A DNA stretch of 64,000 bases, from assembly GCA_023440825.1 (NCBI GenBank), contig JAEXRL010000009.1:347984-411983 (forward strand). The letters run 5' to 3'. Position numbers and translations under genes: made by a program. This document shows, piece by piece, positions 26,952-35,131 of this stretch. The notes beneath the pieces are model-generated. The model was not told where the DNA came from, did not search any database, and saw only the letters and a program-made list of their open reading frames with translations. Origin of the DNA: Pseudomonadota bacterium (lineage in GTDB: Bacteria > Pseudomonadota > Gammaproteobacteria > Burkholderiales > Burkholderiaceae_B). How positions within the stretch are numbered: position 1 is the stretch's first letter; every line of letters starts with the position of its first letter.

Positions 26952-27713
26952 ATGCAAGTAAAAAAACTGCTCAATCAGGTAATGCTTGCCCTTGGCCTGG
27001 GGGTGGTTTCACTATATGCCTCTATCAGTCACGCAAGCATTTTTCTCAGTGGAACCCGCTTAATTGTGGACGAAGCCAAACAAGAAGCGACAATTACTGT
27101 AAGAAATGGTGATAGCCCAGTGCTGGTTCAGTCCTGGTTGGATGCAGGAGATGAAGTGAATCAGCAAGAATTGCCGTTTGCTGTAGTGCCGCCATTAAGT
27201 AAAGTGAATGCCAATGCTCAGCAGTTATTGCGTGTTATGTACGCGGGTTTGGATGATTCATTACCTAAAGATCGCGAGTCTGTGTATTGGCTAAACGTAC
27301 AAGAAATACCACAAACAATAGAAACAGAACAGAACCAATTACAGATAGCTGTGAGACAGCGTATCAAGGTTTTTTTCAGGCCTGATGGAATACGCGGTAA
27401 TGTAAGTGATGGTCCAAATAACTTGACTTGGGAATTTGGAAAAGAAGATGGTAAGAATTATTTAATAGCTGATAATAATTCTGCCTATCACGTATCTTTG
27501 GGGGCAGTGGTGGATAGTGATGATGTGGAAATAGTGAGTGAGGTGCCAATGATAAATCCATACTCTAAACTAAAAATAGAATTAAATAATAATTATAAAG
27601 GTGGTGACGTGATGTATAGAGTAATTAATGATTTTGGTGCTGCAAATACTTATAAAATACCATCTGGATCTATAGGGCCAGTAAAAGGAGTGGAAGAAAA
27701 TAGTAAAAAATAA
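26952..27713 (+). CDS. Periplasmic fimbrial chaperone, PapD-like
   Basis: A 253-residue periplasmic chaperone with two Ig-like domains that holds pilins by donor-strand complementation. The signal peptide ends SHAS. Conserved positions include the arginine in SGTRLIVDE and the lysine in RQRIKVFFRP that anchor the pilin C-terminus, plus YWLNVQEIP. AGGGG lies upstream of the ATG. The second domain, from about 27400 on, is encoded by DNA of only about 22-32 % GC with AAT/AAA/TAT-rich codons, unlike the usher next to it (60 % in places), which suggests mosaic origin. Confidence 0.93.
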   Translation: MQVKKLLNQVMLALGLGVVSLYASISHASIFLSGTRLIVDEAKQEATITVRNGDSPVLVQSWLDAGDEVNQQELPFAVVPPLSKVNANAQQLLRVMYAGLDDSLPKDRESVYWLNVQEIPQTIETEQNQLQIAVRQRIKVFFRPDGIRGNVSDGPNNLTWEFGKEDGKNYLIADNNSAYHVSLGAVVDSDDVEIVSEVPMINPYSKLKIELNNNYKGGDVMYRVINDFGAANTYKIPSGSIGPVKGVEENSKK

Positions 27714-27752
27714 TTAATAATAAATCAGTTGTTTAAAAAGGCTGTTGGGAAC

Positions 27753-30590
27753 ATGATAAAAAAATCAACACTTGCTCTGCCAAAAAAGTGGGTCGTTACA
27801 GGACAAGAGCAGCAGTTTGCCCTTTCCACCTTAGCCTTGTACCTTGCAAGTTCCTTTTGTTATTTTTTACCTTTCCAAAGTGCGAGTGCACAGTCTGCCC
27901 ATCCAACTGCTGAGGTGGGCGTCACGCTGTTAGCCGCTCTTGATTCTCCAGGCTCACTAAGCTTGAATGACACTTTGGATGCCAAGCCTATCGTGGCATC
28001 GGCAGCTCGTTATGTGCTGGGCAATCGTTCTGCCCAGAGTCTTGCCTTTACGCCTGAGCCTGTGGCACACAGCCCTGCAGCAGATACGTCCATGGGGTTT
28101 AATTTGGCGTTTTTGCAGGGCAATCAGTCCAGTAGTGGGAACCTTGATGTCCGTAGTCTACTTGGTACCAGCGGTGCGGTAGAAGGCTTGCAACGAGTGG
28201 ACGTGATCGTGGGTCGTGCTCCCCTGGGGCGGCGTGATATTGTCTTTAAATATAACAAGGCAAGCAACGATATAGAACCTTGTTTTTCACTCTCACAGCT
28301 TGAGTTGTTGGGGGTGGATATGGAGAAAGTCGCACACTCTTTTGCGCCCAGCGAAACCTGTATTCGTTTGCCGGAGTTAATACCAGACGCTAAGGTGCAC
28401 TACGATGCCAATAGTTTAGCGCTTTCTTTAGAAATCCCCCAGTACTACTTGACGCAAGGAGCACGCGGTTATATCGATGAGGCAGCCTGGGACGATGGGG
28501 TAAAGGCGCTGTGGATTAACTATAATCTCAATGCAAGGCACGATGCCAAGTCACAGTATTCTGTAGGGCGTAAACAAACACAGTACAACGGCTATTTTGA
28601 TGCGGGTCTGAATATAGGTCCTTGGAGACTTAGAAATAACTCCAGTTATAGTGAAAATGAGAACGGCAAAAAAACACTAAGTAGTCAGAATACGTATTTG
28701 CAACGCTCTATTAATAGTTGGAAAAGTCATATTACGCTGGGTGAAACCTATACGGCTTCTCCGCTTTTTGAAGGGGTTCGTATACTAGGTGGTGTCTTGC
28801 GTAGCGACGAAGAAATGCTACCCGATAGTGAAATGGGCTATGCACCTGTTATTCGCGGCGTAGCCAATTCAAATGCCACCATTGAAGTGCGGCAAAACGG
28901 GTATTTGGTGTACACACGCAATGTGTCGGCGGGCCCGTTTGAAATTAGTAATTTATTACCCGCTGGCTCAGGGGGGAATTTACTGGTGACGATTATCGAA
29001 TCAGATGGTTCCAGACGTGAATTTGTACAGGCATACTCACGGCCTGTCTTAATGGTTAGAGAAGGGCGATTTCGCTACGATGTGTCGGCAGGGCAAGTAC
29101 GCTTGCATGATGCGGCACCACGGCGCCCTCATTACGGCGGTGTAACAGGCGTGTATGGCTTAACGTCAAATCTGACCCTGGCGTCTGGCCTGCAATACAC
29201 AGATAATGATTTTCAGGCCTATGGCCTGGGCGTGGGCTTAAGTACGCAGCTAGGTGCTTTTTCTTTGCAAGGCACGCATAGCCGTAGTAAAACGAATGGC
29301 CAGTCATTGCGTGGCAGTCGCTGGAGCTTAAATTACCAGAACATCATATTAAGCAGCGGCTCGGGCATCAACGCCAGTTACGAACGATCTTTGCAACAAG
29401 GGTATCGCAGCTTGGCAGAGCATGCTGCCTCTCGAGAAAATGTGCTGCCTGGGGATTTCGCTCAAGAAATCTTGCGCTCAGGAAGCAAGGAAAAATACAC
29501 GCTGCACCTATCACAACGATTGCCTAATAATGACTCTATGTACGCCAGCATTTCCTCACTGAAAAGCTGGTCAGGGCAAAGCATGCGTACTATGTCGCTC
29601 AGTTATGGTGGTGTGGTGGCTCGCAAGTACAGTTATAACCTCAGTCTGACACGTTCTTATGACGTGAGTGGGCGCGGCGAGTCTGGGTATCGCAATGCCC
29701 TTATGTTGTCCTTCTCGATTCCTTTAGGCAGTGATGTTTATTCTCCGAATATGTACGGAAATGTTGCGCGTGAGGCTGGTCGTACTTCTTATGGTGTTGG
29801 AGTGAATGGTCAAGCCCCTATTGGTCAGGAAGCGCTTAACTATTCACTGAATACATCTAAAGATAGTGCTGGTGGTAGTACCAATGCAGCATTTGTGGGC
29901 TATTCCTCCTCCTATGTGGACCTGAATGCAGGCGTTTCGCATTCTAAAAGCCGAGGCTTTAGTAGCTCTATGAATGTGGCGGGCTCGGTCGTTGCCCATG
30001 AGGGTGGGCTTAATATGGGTAGGAGAGTGTCGGAAGGCTTCGGTTTGGCGAAAGTTGAGCCACCTATGGCCGGTCTGGAAGTGTCCACCGTGCGCAAGTC
30101 CTACACACGTGGCAATGGCTATGCCATTGTGAATTCCATGACCCCTTACCGAACCAATTGGGTAGGGCTTACGCCGGTTAAGGGCGTGGCGGACATAGAG
30201 TTAAACACGACTATGCAAGAGGTGGTGCCCACCCGCGGTGCTGTGGCCTTATCCGTGTTTAACGCTGACCGAGGACAGCGGGCACAGTTCACCTTGCTGT
30301 TATCGGATGGCTCTCGCGTGCCTTTTGGCGCGGCTGTTACTAATGACAAAGGGGAATTAATCGGTATGACAGACCCCTTTGGTCGAGTACTTTTATTGCT
30401 TTCTGAGCAATACCTCAGTGGCAAACTATTCGTCAACTACGGGGATGAGCAGCGCTGTGAGGCGGGGTATGCCATCCAGGCCAAAGAGAGCGGGCAAAAC
30501 TATGTGCGCACCACATTGGAATGTGTGCCCTTGTTGCCGGCCCCCTCCAGCCAAGACGCCGATGTCATTGTGCAAGCCGTTCGTGAGTAA
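27753..30590 (+). CDS. Fimbrial outer-membrane usher, FimD/PapC family
   Basis: A 945-residue outer-membrane pore that assembles and secretes the fimbria. Domain order is a long N-terminal leader (residues 1-45, ending SASAQ), the N-terminal chaperone-binding domain (GFNLAFLQG near residue 110), a 24-strand barrel interrupted by the plug (GVANSNATIEVRQNGYLVYTRNV), and C-terminal domains with a final Cys pair. The ATG at 27753 follows GGGA. The extra 60-100 residues before the usual N-terminal domain are unusual. This is the last gene of the operon and is followed by a strong terminator. Confidence 0.94.
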   Translation: MIKKSTLALPKKWVVTGQEQQFALSTLALYLASSFCYFLPFQSASAQSAHPTAEVGVTLLAALDSPGSLSLNDTLDAKPIVASAARYVLGNRSAQSLAFTPEPVAHSPAADTSMGFNLAFLQGNQSSSGNLDVRSLLGTSGAVEGLQRVDVIVGRAPLGRRDIVFKYNKASNDIEPCFSLSQLELLGVDMEKVAHSFAPSETCIRLPELIPDAKVHYDANSLALSLEIPQYYLTQGARGYIDEAAWDDGVKALWINYNLNARHDAKSQYSVGRKQTQYNGYFDAGLNIGPWRLRNNSSYSENENGKKTLSSQNTYLQRSINSWKSHITLGETYTASPLFEGVRILGGVLRSDEEMLPDSEMGYAPVIRGVANSNATIEVRQNGYLVYTRNVSAGPFEISNLLPAGSGGNLLVTIIESDGSRREFVQAYSRPVLMVREGRFRYDVSAGQVRLHDAAPRRPHYGGVTGVYGLTSNLTLASGLQYTDNDFQAYGLGVGLSTQLGAFSLQGTHSRSKTNGQSLRGSRWSLNYQNIILSSGSGINASYERSLQQGYRSLAEHAASRENVLPGDFAQEILRSGSKEKYTLHLSQRLPNNDSMYASISSLKSWSGQSMRTMSLSYGGVVARKYSYNLSLTRSYDVSGRGESGYRNALMLSFSIPLGSDVYSPNMYGNVAREAGRTSYGVGVNGQAPIGQEALNYSLNTSKDSAGGSTNAAFVGYSSSYVDLNAGVSHSKSRGFSSSMNVAGSVVAHEGGLNMGRRVSEGFGLAKVEPPMAGLEVSTVRKSYTRGNGYAIVNSMTPYRTNWVGLTPVKGVADIELNTTMQEVVPTRGAVALSVFNADRGQRAQFTLLLSDGSRVPFGAAVTNDKGELIGMTDPFGRVLLLLSEQYLSGKLFVNYGDEQRCEAGYAIQAKESGQNYVRTTLECVPLLPAPSSQDADVIVQAVRE

Positions 30591-30605
30591 GCTATGACAC
30601 CGATG

Positions 30606-30641
30606 AAAACGCCTGTGTCTGACTGAAGACACAGGCGTTTT
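30606..30641. terminator. Bidirectional terminator between usher and gor
   Basis: AAAACGCCTGTGTCT and AGACACAGGCGTTTT pair over 15 bases with a six-base loop. T tracts exist on both strands, so it can serve the two converging genes. Confidence 0.9.
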
Positions 30642-30667
30642 GTTATACCTATCTGAAACGCTAGCGC

Positions 30668-32017
30668 TTAGCGCATCGTTACAAACTCTTCTGCTGCACT
30701 GGGGTGTATCGCCACGGTGTTGTCGAAATCTTGCTTGGTAGCGCCCATTTTTAGCGCTACCGCAAAGCCTTGTAGGATTTCATCCATGCCCATCCCTATA
30801 CCGTGTATGCCAACGATCTTTTCTTCGGGGCCTACGCAAACCAGTTTCATTTTAGTCATCTGACGATGCTCGGTCATGACGGTATACATGGAGGTAAAGC
30901 TGGATTGATAAACCTTAACGGCATCGCCATATTGTTCGCGAGCTTGGGGCTCAGTCAGACCGACGGTTCCAATAGGAGGATGGCTGAACACCACCGTGGG
31001 TACATTGTCGTAATTCAGATGCTCAGTGGGCTTGTTGTTAAATAAGCGTTCTGCTAAACGGCGACCCGCAGCGATCGCAACAGGTGTTAGCTCAATACGC
31101 CCCGTCACATCACCCACTGCGTAGATGCCAGGCACATTAGTGTTTTGATACTTGTCGGTACGGATATAACCTCGGGCGTCGGTCTGCACACCACTGGCGG
31201 CAAGATTCAGTTGATCCAGATTTGGGCGGCGGCCTACTGCCCAGATCAGCTCATCCACAACGAGCTCTTGCCCATTTTCTAGCTGCAGTGTCAGGCTGCC
31301 ATCGGCGTTCTTGTGTACCGATTTTGGTGTGGAATGTGGATGAAAATGCATGCCTTGTGCCTGCATGCTGCTAAGCAAAGTTTCACTTAATAAAGGGTCA
31401 AAATGGCGCAGCGGCTGATCGCGACGCACTACGAGGTGAGTTTCTGAACCTAGAGCCTGCAGCACACCGGCAAGCTCAACAGCGATATAGCCGGCACCGA
31501 TGACGGCAACACGTTCTGGACGTTCTGTCAGAAGAAAAAAACCATCTGAATCTATGCCTAGTTCTGCGCCAGGGATATCGGGTCTGCTGGGTTTTCCGCC
31601 CACGGCAATCAGAATGTGATCAGCCGTGTAACGCTGCCCATCCACCTCTACGGTGTGTGCATCCACAAAACGAGCATGACCGCGTATCACATCGACCTGG
31701 TTCTTGTTTAGCGTGTTGTCGTAAATATCGTTCAAACGCGCAATATACGCTTCGCGGTTTTGCACCAATGTAGGCCAGCTAAAGCTTGGCTGATTACCGG
31801 AGAAACCATAGGCGGGGCCCATGTCTTGTATAGCCTCGGCAATATGGGCTGCATACCACATGACTTTTTTAGGGACACAACCCACGTTCACGCAGGTGCC
31901 GCCTAAGCGCTGTGATTCAATCAAGGCACATTTTTTGCCATACATGGAAGCACGGTTGCTGGAGGCAATACCACCACTGCCACCGCCTATTGCTAAATAA
32001 TCGTAATGTTTGCTCAT
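30668..32017 (-). CDS. gor: Glutathione-disulfide reductase
   Basis: A 449-residue cytosolic flavoprotein that reduces oxidised glutathione with NADPH. The FAD motif GGGSGGIAS is near the N-terminus, the redox pair Cys42/Cys47 lies in GGTCVNVGCVPKK, the NADPH-binding GAGYIAVELAG segment follows, and the C-terminal HPSAAEEFV carries the catalytic histidine. The ATG at 32015-32017 is preferred to a TTG two codons upstream. It lies 38 bases downstream of a tetR gene on the same strand and could be co-transcribed with it. Confidence 0.95.
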   Translation of the reverse strand: MSKHYDYLAIGGGSGGIASSNRASMYGKKCALIESQRLGGTCVNVGCVPKKVMWYAAHIAEAIQDMGPAYGFSGNQPSFSWPTLVQNREAYIARLNDIYDNTLNKNQVDVIRGHARFVDAHTVEVDGQRYTADHILIAVGGKPSRPDIPGAELGIDSDGFFLLTERPERVAVIGAGYIAVELAGVLQALGSETHLVVRRDQPLRHFDPLLSETLLSSMQAQGMHFHPHSTPKSVHKNADGSLTLQLENGQELVVDELIWAVGRRPNLDQLNLAASGVQTDARGYIRTDKYQNTNVPGIYAVGDVTGRIELTPVAIAAGRRLAERLFNNKPTEHLNYDNVPTVVFSHPPIGTVGLTEPQAREQYGDAVKVYQSSFTSMYTVMTEHRQMTKMKLVCVGPEEKIVGIHGIGMGMDEILQGFAVALKMGATKQDFDNTVAIHPSAAEEFVTMR

Positions 32018-32055
32018 AATCAAGAGTGATTCGCCGGGTGAAATAAATAATACCG

Positions 32056-32634
32056 TTAGACCTGTGCCCTAAAGGCAAAGAGGCGTTCAACGGTGCAGGA
32101 AAGATGTGTAGGGCTAAGCGGCAGACTGCGCTTTAGCAGGCATGCCCCTTCCAATAGGCTTAAAAAATCGAAAGCGAGGCCGGCTGCTAGGCCGGGGGTC
32201 AGAATCTCCCCGTTTTGCTGACCTGTTTCTATGACTTGAGTGAGCCAGTGCAATTGCCCTTGTATGAACGACTGAGTGGCCTCTTGCATAGGTTCAGGTA
32301 AGCAGCCCATTTCTGTAGCCAACACACTGCATAGGGGAAAGTACTCTGCTACAGGCTGTGTAAAAAGGGCACTAAATGCTTTGAGTTTGTCCTGACTATG
32401 GCTGTACCGCGCCTGTATGGACTGGAGCTGTTGTTCAAGGCGTTCTTGTTGCTGCTCCATAAGCGCCAGTCCTAAATCTACTTTGGCAGGGAAGTGGTAA
32501 TGGATGCTGGCCTTACGCAGACCGACCGCTACTGCCAAATCAGCGTAGCTCAATTTGTTATAGCCTTTGGTGCAAAGCAAGTGGAGCGCCGTGTCCATGA
32601 GGGTTTGGCGCATCGGGGAGGTAGACGCTTTCAT
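32056..32634 (-). CDS. TetR-family transcriptional regulator
   Basis: A 192-residue repressor-type protein. The N-terminal helix-turn-helix reads LSYADLAVAVGLRKASIHYHFPAK (about residues 23-46), and the C-terminal domain resembles the AcuR/NemR-like group (LCSVLATEMGCLPE). It is divergent from the siderophore receptor gene, and a perfect palindrome 27 bases upstream of its start is probably its operator, so it may control itself, gor and the receptor. The ligand is unknown. Confidence 0.9.
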   Translation of the reverse strand: MKASTSPMRQTLMDTALHLLCTKGYNKLSYADLAVAVGLRKASIHYHFPAKVDLGLALMEQQQERLEQQLQSIQARYSHSQDKLKAFSALFTQPVAEYFPLCSVLATEMGCLPEPMQEATQSFIQGQLHWLTQVIETGQQNGEILTPGLAAGLAFDFLSLLEGACLLKRSLPLSPTHLSCTVERLFAFRAQV

Positions 32635-32661
32635 GCATACAGAAAAAAGTTTTGATTCATT

Positions 32662-32679
32662 CTACCTAGTAGTAGGTAG
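32662..32679. promoter_or_regulatory. Perfect 7-bp palindromic operator (probable TetR site)
   Basis: CTACCTA-GTAG-TAGGTAG lies in the divergent region between the tetR gene and the receptor gene, 27 bases before the tetR start. The 18-base size and symmetry fit a TetR dimer site. Confidence 0.7.
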
Positions 32680-32789
32680 AGGTGCAAACAGCTCAACGTC
32701 GTGCAAAAGAGACCAAGAAACAACGGGAAGTCTTAAGAAGTCTTAAGTCGCTAGTGTGGCTGTTTTATTATTTCTATTATTTGCTTATT

Positions 32790-32808
32790 GATTTTGATAA
32801 CCATTATT
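32790..32808 (+). promoter_or_regulatory. Fur box of the siderophore receptor gene
   Basis: GATTTTGATAACCATTATT agrees with the 19-base Fur consensus at 15 of 19 positions. It ends 14 bases before the receptor ATG, so iron-loaded Fur would block transcription or initiation. Confidence 0.7.
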
Positions 32809-32822
32809 ATTACGGTGATTCG

Positions 32823-35045
32823 ATGAGTACGCATAAAAGCAGAGTTTCCCAGGCCTTGTTAACCCCTAGCTTGTTGATGTTGGGCTTATCTTCTGTGTGG
32901 GCACAGCAAACAACGCAGGTACAGGCTTTGGAAGAGATCCGTGTTTTAGGCTCTGCTGAAGAAGAACTTTTGCAAGCTCCAGGCGTTTCTATCATAGGTG
33001 AAAAGGCACTAAAAGAGCGTCCTCCGGTAAACGATTTAGCGGAAATTATTCGTACTATGCCTGGTGTCAATTTGACAGGTAATAGCTCCTCGGGTGCGTA
33101 TGGGAATAATCGTCAAATTGATTTGCGTGGTATGGGGCCTGAAAATACCTTGATCTTGATTGACGGAAAACCCGTGCATTCGCGTGATGCAGTGCGCATG
33201 GGGCGCATGGGCGAACGAAATTCACGAGGTGATACCAACTGGGTGCCGGTAGAAGCTGTGGAACGTATTGAGGTGTTACGTGGTCCCGCTGCTGCGCGTT
33301 ACGGTTCTGGAGCAGCCGGTGGAGTCGTGAATATCATCACCAAACGTCCTACTGATAAATTGTCGGGCTCGGTGACGGTGTACCAATCACTGAGTGAGCA
33401 CAGTGAAGAGGGTGAAACCCGTCGTATGGGGTTTAACTTAAGTGGCCCGATAAATGAAAAATTATCATTTCGTTTATACGGGAATATAGCCAAGACAGAC
33501 CCTGATTCTTTGGAGCTGAATGCGCAAGCCACGAATCTGGCCGCTACCCCTAGTGGACGTGAAGGAGTGAGAAATAAAGATATCAATGCCTTGTTACGCT
33601 GGGATATCAATCAAAACAATGTGCTTGAATGGGAAGCCGGATTTGGCCGCCAAGGCAATATTTATGCGGGCGACTACATGAACGGTGGCAAGGCGGATGT
33701 TCAAAATGGCTTATTTGGTGCTGAAACCAATGCGATGTACCGGCGTACCACATCGCTGACCCATAGGGGGGATTATGGCGGGGGGAAAACCTCACGTGTC
33801 ACCTTGGCGTACGAGGGCACGAATAACTACCGTATGGACGAAGGCCTAGCGGGTAGTTCAGAGGGCACGATAACGGCCGAAGATAAGCCGCGCTCTGTGT
33901 CCAGACTGGATAATTACCACGTGAACGGTGAATACACCACTCCTCTTAAGCTGGCGGGCTTGGATCAGATGCTAACGCTGGGGGCCGAGTGGACACAAGA
34001 GCGTTTGAACGATCCTTTTAGTACCTCATTCGGAGAGGCTCAGCATCAGGCTGGGCATGGTGTCATACCCAGTTATAGCAAAGTCAATGAAATGCGTTCG
34101 TTTGCGCTATTCATGGAGGACAATATAGAGCTGACCGAAGATTTGATCGTGACGCCAGGCGTACGTTTTGACCATCACGATCAGGCCGGCTCTAACTGGA
34201 GTCCCAGCTTAAACGCTTCGTACTATGTAACGCCTGAAATTACGCTTAAAGGGGGGATAGCTCGTGCGTTTAAGGCGCCCAATCTATATCAGTCCAACCC
34301 CAGTTATCTTTATGTCACCATGGGTATGGGGTGCCCAGACGGCGTGCCTGGACCTTGCTGGATCGTGGGCAATGATCAACTAGAGGCAGAGACCAGTGTC
34401 AATAAAGAGCTGGGTATTGCGTATGAGCGCGATGGCTGGACAGCCGGGCTCACTTATTTTCAGAACGATTATAAAAATAAAATTGTGGCCGATTACGGCA
34501 TACAGGGCACGCCACCTCGGGTTGACGGTGCGTCAGTCTATCAGTGGGTGAACTCTGGTAAGGCGATTATCCGCGGGTTTGAAGGCAATTTGAATGTGCC
34601 ATTAATGGGGGAGCAGGGTGAAATCCTGAAGTTAATTAATAATTTCACGTATATGCAGGATAACAAGAGTCGCGAGACTAACCAGCCTTTGTCTGTCATT
34701 CCTGAATACACTTTAAACAGTACATTGAACTGGCAAGCCACGGATAAGTTGAATACTCAGCTAACAGCGACATTTTACGGTAAGCAAAAGCCGCGCTCTC
34801 AAAACCCGAACGCTAATCCTAACAATAATCTTGAACCCATAGAAAAGCAGCAGGTACGTGGTGCGTATTCCATTTTTGGGCTTAGTGCGGGTTATCAGTA
34901 CGACAAGAATTTGTACTTCAGGCTTGGGGTGAACAATATGTTTGACAAGCGTTTGTATCGAGAAGCCCCTACCAATGGTGCCGGTGCAGCCACTTATAAC
35001 GAACCGGGTCGTTTTTATTATTTAACCATGACCGCTTCATTCTAA
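32823..35045 (+). CDS. TonB-dependent siderophore receptor, FepA/PfeA/BfeA type
   Basis: A 740-residue outer-membrane barrel that imports a ferric siderophore using TonB energy. The ATG at 32823 begins a signal peptide ending VWAQ; a longer in-frame extension contains the Fur box and is not coding. A TonB-box-like EEIRVLG follows, then the plug with DLRGMGPENTLILIDGKPV and the diagnostic SRGDTNWVPVEAVERIEVL and GPAAARYGSGAAGG stretches shared with catecholate receptors such as FepA and BfeA. The last strand ends in TMTASF with terminal Phe. A Fur box and a TetR operator lie upstream. Confidence 0.93.
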   Translation: MSTHKSRVSQALLTPSLLMLGLSSVWAQQTTQVQALEEIRVLGSAEEELLQAPGVSIIGEKALKERPPVNDLAEIIRTMPGVNLTGNSSSGAYGNNRQIDLRGMGPENTLILIDGKPVHSRDAVRMGRMGERNSRGDTNWVPVEAVERIEVLRGPAAARYGSGAAGGVVNIITKRPTDKLSGSVTVYQSLSEHSEEGETRRMGFNLSGPINEKLSFRLYGNIAKTDPDSLELNAQATNLAATPSGREGVRNKDINALLRWDINQNNVLEWEAGFGRQGNIYAGDYMNGGKADVQNGLFGAETNAMYRRTTSLTHRGDYGGGKTSRVTLAYEGTNNYRMDEGLAGSSEGTITAEDKPRSVSRLDNYHVNGEYTTPLKLAGLDQMLTLGAEWTQERLNDPFSTSFGEAQHQAGHGVIPSYSKVNEMRSFALFMEDNIELTEDLIVTPGVRFDHHDQAGSNWSPSLNASYYVTPEITLKGGIARAFKAPNLYQSNPSYLYVTMGMGCPDGVPGPCWIVGNDQLEAETSVNKELGIAYERDGWTAGLTYFQNDYKNKIVADYGIQGTPPRVDGASVYQWVNSGKAIIRGFEGNLNVPLMGEQGEILKLINNFTYMQDNKSRETNQPLSVIPEYTLNSTLNWQATDKLNTQLTATFYGKQKPRSQNPNANPNNNLEPIEKQQVRGAYSIFGLSAGYQYDKNLYFRLGVNNMFDKRLYREAPTNGAGAATYNEPGRFYYLTMTASF

Positions 35046-35070
35046 GAGCGTCAGAAAAATCTGCGTGAAT

Positions 35071-35112
35071 AGTGAGTCACGAAAGCATGCTGTTAGTCGT
35101 TCGTGACTCACT
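35071..35112. repeat. Perfect 13-bp inverted repeat between receptor and methyltransferase genes
   Basis: AGTGAGTCACGAA and TTCGTGACTCACT flank a 16-base loop, 25 bases after the receptor stop. No U tract follows, so it could be a rho-dependent or processing structure or an operator as well as a terminator. Confidence 0.6.
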
Positions 35113-35131
35113 TGTTAACTAGTTGGAAATA

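Noticed and set aside
32682..32822. N-terminal extension of the siderophore receptor frame
   Set aside because: It contains the Fur box and precedes a proper signal peptide beginning at 32823, so it is promoter and leader DNA.
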